Positions 16,057-20,013 of a DNA stretch of 20,013 bases are shown piece after piece. The notes beneath the pieces are model-generated. The model was given only the letters and a program-made list of their open reading frames with translations. It made no database searches and was not told where the DNA came from. The first letter of the stretch is position 1; each line of letters opens with the position of its first letter. Position numbers and translations under genes: made by a program. Source of the DNA: Gemmatimonadota bacterium (GTDB lineage: Bacteria > Gemmatimonadota > Gemmatimonadetes > Longimicrobiales > UBA6960); NCBI GenBank assembly GCA_019347995.1, contig JAHWKH010000003.1:1-20013 (forward strand). Reading direction: 5' to 3'.

Positions 16057-17912
16057 TCCACCGGCCTCAGGTAGAACTCGCCGATGGCGCTGGACGAGAG
16101 GATGGCCACGGTCGGGAGCTCGCGCTTCCAGTGCGTGGCGTTCAGCCGCCGCCACACCAGATCCACCTCCGCGGCGTCCAGGCCGCCGCGCACCAGCTCC
16201 TCGGGATGGTAGCCCTCCACCAGGCCGTGGAGGATGGGGTCGGCCCGGTGGTATCCGATGCCCAGCTCGTCCTCGTCGTTCACTCCCTTCACCAGGTCGG
16301 CGGTGGCCGGCTTCTCCACGATCTCGGCAGGGACGCCGAGGTGGCGCGCCAGTGCCCACACCTGTGTCTTGAGCAGGTCTCCGAGGGGGTTTATGGGGGG
16401 CGAGTCGTCCGCGTGCCACGTGAAGTAACCCAGGAGGCGCTCGCTCTTGTTGCCCGTGCCCAGGGGGAGCGCGTGCAGCCGAGCCGACTGGTCGAAGAGG
16501 ATCACGGACCGGAGGCGCGCCATGAGGTTGCCCTTGCGCAGCGGCGATATGTCCGGCTCGTACGCCTCCACGTACCGGTCGATGGGCGCCGTGATCTCGA
16601 TCGTGCGGTCGTGCGCGCCCGTGGCCGCGAGCACGAGCCCCGCGTGCTCCCGGCTCTCGACCGAGGACGTGGCGTACGGCAGGCGGAAGCCGTGTACGTT
16701 CTCCGGACCCAGCGCCCGTACGGCCAGGTAGAGGGACACGGCCGAGTCCACGCCACCCGAGACCCCCACCACCACCTTCTCGAAGCCGCGCCGGCGGACG
16801 ACCTCCTCCCGGATGAACTCCACGAGGGTGCGCTCCACCAGGGGCAGGTCCAGGTCCAGCAGATCGGGGGCGTCGAAGGCCGGAAGGGGCCTGTCACCGG
16901 AGGCCCCGTCCCCCTCCCCTCCCAGGGACGTGGCGCCCGACGAGGTGCGAACGGCGGGCTCGCCCGTCGCCGGCCCTCCCCCGTCCCGGGAGTCGGCGTC
17001 CGGGTCCGCCCCTGCTTCGTCCGACCGGAGCCCCTGGGCATGGGCCTGCGCCAGGGCCCGCTGAAGGTGCGGAAGCGTCTGCTCGAGGTCGGCCAGGAGC
17101 GGTGTTCCGAAGCGGGCGCGGTCGATGTCCGCGCCGTCGAGGACGGCGCTCACCACCGCCTCGTCGTAGAGAGGCCCCTGGACCCGCACCCGGCCGTCGG
17201 GACCCACGACGCTGGAGCCGCCCGGAAAGAGCTTTCCACCCTCCGAGCCGACGAGCTGGGCCACCAGCACGAACACGCCGTGCTCCTCGGCCGCGGCCCG
17301 CGCCAGCCGGTCCCATCGCTCCAGGTTCCCGGGCCGCCCGTTCACGCCGGCGCCGAACTCGCGGGCGGGCGACGCGCTCACGACCACCAGGAGTTCGGCC
17401 CCCGCCAGCGCCAGCACCGCCGGCGTCATGGAGTGCCACATGTCCTCGCAGATGAGCATCCCCACGGGGCCCCACCGCGTGTCGAACGCCCGCAGGTCGG
17501 TCCCGGCCTCGACGAAGCGGGACTCGTCGAACACCCCGTAGCTGGGCAGGAACATCTTGCGGTGCACGTGCACCACGCTCCATCGCCCCGGGCCCGGCGT
17601 GAGCCACGCCACGCTGTTGTAGAGGCGCCGGCGCCAGCGCTCGTAGAAGCCCACCACCACGTCCGGAGCCTCCTCGGGCGGCGCCCCCAGACGCTCCGCC
17701 ACCGCCTCGGCCGGCAGCGCGGCCTCCGCGACGCCCCCCTCGAGGAAGTAGCCGCTCAGGGACGCCTCGGGGAAGACCAGCAGATCGTGCACGCCGGCGG
17801 CGGTGCGCACCCGCTCGCGCACCCGCTGGAGATTCTCCTCCACGGCGGCCTTGCGCGGCTTGAGCTGCACCATGCCCACGCGCAGCGGCGGGCGGCCGTG
17901 GAGGTGGCTCAT
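16050..17912 (-). CDS. nadE: Glutamine-dependent NAD+ synthetase
   Basis: Last step of NAD+ synthesis: amidates deamido-NAD+ using ammonia from glutamine. The N-terminal nitrilase-type amidase domain (10-275) has the Glu49-Lys119-Cys155 triad (FPEASLSGY, VHRKMFLPSYGVFDE, LICEDMWH). The C-terminal synthetase (about 350-620) has the pyrophosphate loop SGGVDS (385-390), the LPLGTGNKSERLLGY and NPLGDLLKTQVW segments and ends FYLRPVDY. A hydrophilic Asp/Gly/Ser/Thr-rich stretch (296-345) joins the domains. ATG at 17912 gives 620 residues; an in-frame ATG at 17921 is also possible. The first start overlaps the stop of a 14-codon leader ORF (ATGA). Its stop overlaps the convergent zinc-ribbon gene by 7 nt, leaving no room for an intergenic terminator. 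Confidence 0.96.
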   Translation of the reverse strand: MSHLHGRPPLRVGMVQLKPRKAAVEENLQRVRERVRTAAGVHDLLVFPEASLSGYFLEGGVAEAALPAEAVAERLGAPPEEAPDVVVGFYERWRRRLYNSVAWLTPGPGRWSVVHVHRKMFLPSYGVFDESRFVEAGTDLRAFDTRWGPVGMLICEDMWHSMTPAVLALAGAELLVVVSASPAREFGAGVNGRPGNLERWDRLARAAAEEHGVFVLVAQLVGSEGGKLFPGGSSVVGPDGRVRVQGPLYDEAVVSAVLDGADIDRARFGTPLLADLEQTLPHLQRALAQAHAQGLRSDEAGADPDADSRDGGGPATGEPAVRTSSGATSLGGEGDGASGDRPLPAFDAPDLLDLDLPLVERTLVEFIREEVVRRRGFEKVVVGVSGGVDSAVSLYLAVRALGPENVHGFRLPYATSSVESREHAGLVLAATGAHDRTIEITAPIDRYVEAYEPDISPLRKGNLMARLRSVILFDQSARLHALPLGTGNKSERLLGYFTWHADDSPPINPLGDLLKTQVWALARHLGVPAEIVEKPATADLVKGVNDEDELGIGYHRADPILHGLVEGYHPEELVRGGLDAAEVDLVWRRLNATHWKRELPTVAILSSSAIGEFYLRPVDY

Positions 17913-17960
17913 GCTGCCCATGCGAGAGGGAGGTGGAGGGGGCGGTGGCTCATGCTGCCC
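17903..17960. repeat. 17-bp direct repeat duplicating the nadE start segment
   Basis: GGTGGCTCATGCTGCCC occurs exactly twice, at 17903-17919 and 17944-17960, 41 nt apart. On the minus strand each copy contains an ATG followed by Ser-His codons. The downstream copy is the nadE start, the upstream copy starts the 14-codon leader. It looks like a local duplication of the translation-initiation segment. Confidence 0.85.
17909..17953 (-). CDS. Possible 14-codon leader peptide upstream of nadE
   Basis: The reading MSHRPLHLPLAWAA ends with a TGA that overlaps the nadE ATG (ATGA). Its ATG lies in the upstream copy of the 17-bp repeat and has AAGGG (minus strand) about four bases ahead as a plausible ribosome-binding site. 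The real nadE ATG has only a poor one, so nadE may depend on re-initiation after this leader. Two His and three Leu codons are present, but there is no run of one amino acid that would mark an attenuator. Translation is inferred. Confidence 0.4.
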   Translation of the reverse strand: MSHRPLHLPLAWAA

Positions 17961-18205
17961 TTGGAGAAGAGGTGGTTTGTCGGCGTGGCCGGTGTGACGG
18001 ACCGTAGGTACGTGACTTGCCGCGCCACGGGACGCGCCGGACATTGGCCGGGCCGCACCCTCAAGGTAGGGGCCACCGGCGGCGGCCGCAGGGGCCGGGG
18101 AGCCGATCCCCACGGCGTCTCGCCCGTCCGCGCGAGCGGGAACGGCGCCCCCCGAAGCGGTGTTGTACACGCAAGCACAACCCAATCCAGACCGGGTCCG
18201 AACGC

Positions 18206-19927
18206 ATGAATCGAAGGCTTCTTTCCCTGGCTCTCGCGGCCACCGTCCTCGCCCCCGCGGTCCTCCATGGGCAGAGCGCCTCCGACCGAAACGTCTCCGT
18301 CCGCGGTGAATCCGCCACCGAGGCCGAGGTCTTCATGAGCGCGCTGCAGGCCATCGAGCGCCTCCACATGAACACGTACAGCGACTCCACCCTCTGGGCG
18401 CGGGCGCTGGACGGGCTCATCGAGGGGCTCGGCGACCCCTATGCGGCGGTCTTCACGCCCGAAGAGGTCGCGGCCTTCGAGGAGGAGACGACCGGCAACT
18501 ACGCCGGCATCGGCGTCCAGATCACCGAGCTCAACGACATGGTCACGGTGACCAAGGTCTTCCGGGGCTTCCCCGCCAGCCGGGCGGGCATGATCGAGGG
18601 CGACGTCATCGTCGGGGTCAACGACAGCGACGCCACGACCTGGACCACCCAGATGGCGTCGGACAGCATCCGGGGCCCCATCGGCACCGAGGTCGAGGTG
18701 CGCGTGCGGCGGGAAGGCGTGGCCCGGCCCCTGCCCTTCCGGCTGGAGCGCGACGAGGTGCACGTGAAGGCGGTGAGCCACGCGGTGCTGGACGGCGGCA
18801 TCGGCTACATCCACCTGGACCGCGTCGCACGCAACTCCGCCCGCGAGGTGGACGAGGCGCTGCGCGAGCTCTCCGGGACCCGCGCCCTCGTCGTCGACCT
18901 GCGCCGCAATCCCGGAGGCTACCTCGACGAGTCGCTCATGCTCTCGGACCTGTTCCTGGAGCCCGATCTGAAGCTGGCGAGCACCCGCAACCGTACCTCG
19001 GCCTCCTCCGGCGCCGCCCCGTCCGAGGAGTCGTGGAGCTCGCGCATGCCATCCCGGGCCGGCGACAAGCCCATCATCGTCCTGGTGGACGGCTACACGG
19101 CATCCGCCGCGGAGATCGTCGCCGGGGCCCTGCAGGACCACGACCGGGCGCTGGTGATCGGGGATCGCACGTTCGGCAAGGGCGTGGTGCAGTCGGTGCT
19201 GGACCTGCCCCACGGCCGAAAGCTGCGCATCACCACGGGGACCTGGCACACGCCCCTGGGGCGCTCCCTGCACCGCGAGCGCGACCAGTCCGGTGAGCTC
19301 CTCCCCGAGAACGGCGACACGCTCGCTACCGTGACCACCGCATCGGGGCGCGTGCTTCCCGCCGGCGGGGGTGTCTACCCCGACCTGACGGTGGGGCCCG
19401 ATACGCTGCTCCTGGCGGAGCGCGAGCTCCTCTCGGCGGCCGCCGAGGCCGAAGCGCCGCTGGGGCTCAGGGAGGCGGAGGTGGCCTTCGCCCGCGCGCA
19501 GCAGCTCCGCGAAGCGGGCGCGCCGCCCAGCGTGGACGACGCGACCTTCGAGCGCTACGTGGAATCCCTCAGGTCCGACGGGGTACCGGCCGATCGTCTC
19601 GACGACCCGGTGGAGCGCGGATACCTGCGCTGGCGGCTGCGCATGACCGTCGCCAATCGCATGGAGCAGGACAACGACATCTCCGACGCCACCGTCGTCC
19701 GGCTGGAGCGCGACCCTGCGCTCAACGAGGCGCTGAGGCTGCTCCGCGAGGCGGACACGCAGCGCGAGCTCTTCGCCGCGGCCGACGTGGCGAAGCGCAT
19801 GCTCGACTACGGCGTCCACCCGCCGACGACGAAGTGGCCCGAGATCGTCTCCGAGGCGCTCATGACCGAGCCGACGGAGATCGAGAGCCGCGAGACGCTC
19901 GACGACCTCCTGGCCCGGGATGCCTGA
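18206..19927 (+). CDS. Secreted S41 family C-terminal processing protease
   Basis: CtpA/Prc-type serine endopeptidase of the periplasm. ATG at 18206 opens a signal peptide ([22 protein letters not shown], cleavage near 22-23). The N-terminal helical part has [17 protein letters not shown] (71-87), then a PDZ domain (about 98-180; [19 protein letters not shown] and GDVIVGVND). The protease core has [22 protein letters not shown] (229-243), catalytic Ser300 in GYTASAAEI and Lys325 in TFGKGVVQ, with the 25-residue Ser-Lys spacing of the family. A charged helical extension (about 405-573) follows the core and is longer than in minimal CtpA. The 3' end overlaps the next gene by 8 nt. Substrates are unknown; cell-wall hydrolases or envelope proteins are typical for the family. 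Confidence 0.94.
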   Translation: MNRRLLSLALAATVLAPAVLHGQSASDRNVSVRGESATEAEVFMSALQAIERLHMNTYSDSTLWARALDGLIEGLGDPYAAVFTPEEVAAFEEETTGNYAGIGVQITELNDMVTVTKVFRGFPASRAGMIEGDVIVGVNDSDATTWTTQMASDSIRGPIGTEVEVRVRREGVARPLPFRLERDEVHVKAVSHAVLDGGIGYIHLDRVARNSAREVDEALRELSGTRALVVDLRRNPGGYLDESLMLSDLFLEPDLKLASTRNRTSASSGAAPSEESWSSRMPSRAGDKPIIVLVDGYTASAAEIVAGALQDHDRALVIGDRTFGKGVVQSVLDLPHGRKLRITTGTWHTPLGRSLHRERDQSGELLPENGDTLATVTTASGRVLPAGGGVYPDLTVGPDTLLLAERELLSAAAEAEAPLGLREAEVAFARAQQLREAGAPPSVDDATFERYVESLRSDGVPADRLDDPVERGYLRWRLRMTVANRMEQDNDISDATVVRLERDPALNEALRLLREADTQRELFAAADVAKRMLDYGVHPPTTKWPEIVSEALMTEPTEIESRETLDDLLARDA

Positions 19928-20013
19928 GTTCCGCATCGGCCTGCTCGGTCACGGGACGGTCGGCGGAGCGTTCGCCGGCCTGCTGGAGCGGCGTGCCGCC
20001 GAGGTGGAGGCGA
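19920..20013 (+). CDS. Homoserine dehydrogenase-like protein, N-terminus only (partial)
   Basis: Starting at the ATG at 19920, which overlaps the protease stop by 8 nt, the 31 visible codons read a nucleotide-binding Rossmann start: [20 protein letters not shown], then [11 protein letters not shown]. GxGxVGG directly after the first strand, followed by a Leu-Leu helix, is typical of homoserine dehydrogenase (homoserine from aspartate semialdehyde, threonine/methionine pathway). The gene runs off the right edge, so the catalytic and any ACT domain cannot be seen. Other NAD(P)-dependent dehydrogenases remain possible. Confidence 0.7.
   Translation, partial: MPEFRIGLLGHGTVGGAFAGLLERRAAEVEA

Noticed and set aside
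18162..18181. Inverted GTTGT / ACAAC arms upstream of the S41 protease
   Set aside because: Only 5 bp per arm with a 10-nt spacer; too short to separate from chance without other copies.
17909..19936. Long open frame on the minus strand opposite the S41 protease
   Set aside because: The protease strand has signal peptide, PDZ and catalytic motifs; the opposite frame has a biased composition typical of antisense frames in high-GC genes. Only its last 14 codons, next to nadE, were kept as a possible leader.

Overview
This is a GC-rich (roughly 70% by eye), densely packed bacterial chromosome segment from a diderm (LPS-making) organism. It carries a full KDO synthesis set, the LptC/LptA/LptB export genes and sigma-54. 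The GC bias, the many GTG/TTG starts and 4-nt overlaps, and the OstA-like proteins suggest a Gemmatimonadota-type or similar environmental lineage. That placement is an inference; no rRNA or other marker gene lies in the window.

Layout, following transcription. A long leftward cluster runs from about 13.6 kb to the left edge: kdsB - pyrG - kdsA - kdsC - kdsD - lptC - lptA-like - lptB - rpoN - small helical protein - GT2 glycosyltransferase - wecB - GT4-type glycosyltransferase. Most junctions from kdsB to lptB are stop/start overlaps (ATGA or GTGA), so this part is probably one translationally coupled operon. It makes KDO (KdsD, KdsA, KdsC), activates it with CTP (PyrG supplies CTP, KdsB uses it) and builds the LPS transport bridge (LptC, LptA, LptB). 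Downstream of rpoN the spacing opens up. A perfect 16-bp palindrome precedes the small gene, and a 93-nt hairpin repeat separates it from the polysaccharide genes.

Right of kdsB on the minus strand are a small lipoprotein of unknown role and an orphan pabA/trpG-type glutaminase. A plus-strand membrane protein with two predicted zinc ribbons (unrecognised family) converges, with a 7-nt overlap, on a minus-strand glutamine-dependent NAD+ synthetase (nadE). The nadE start is preceded by a duplicated start segment that forms a 14-codon leader ORF. Divergent from nadE is a secreted S41 C-terminal processing protease, overlapped by the first 94 nt of a homoserine dehydrogenase-like gene that runs off the right edge.

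Most of the window is core cell-envelope and cofactor metabolism. I see no transposase, CRISPR array, phage gene, tRNA or rRNA, and no obvious new multi-gene system. The items most worth checking are: the left-edge ORF, which joins pieces of three unrelated families in one frame and may be an assembly chimera; an LptB with an unexplained 150-residue N-terminal domain; the intergenic hairpin repeat; the leader/relay mini-ORFs at nadE and kdsA; and the double zinc-ribbon membrane protein.
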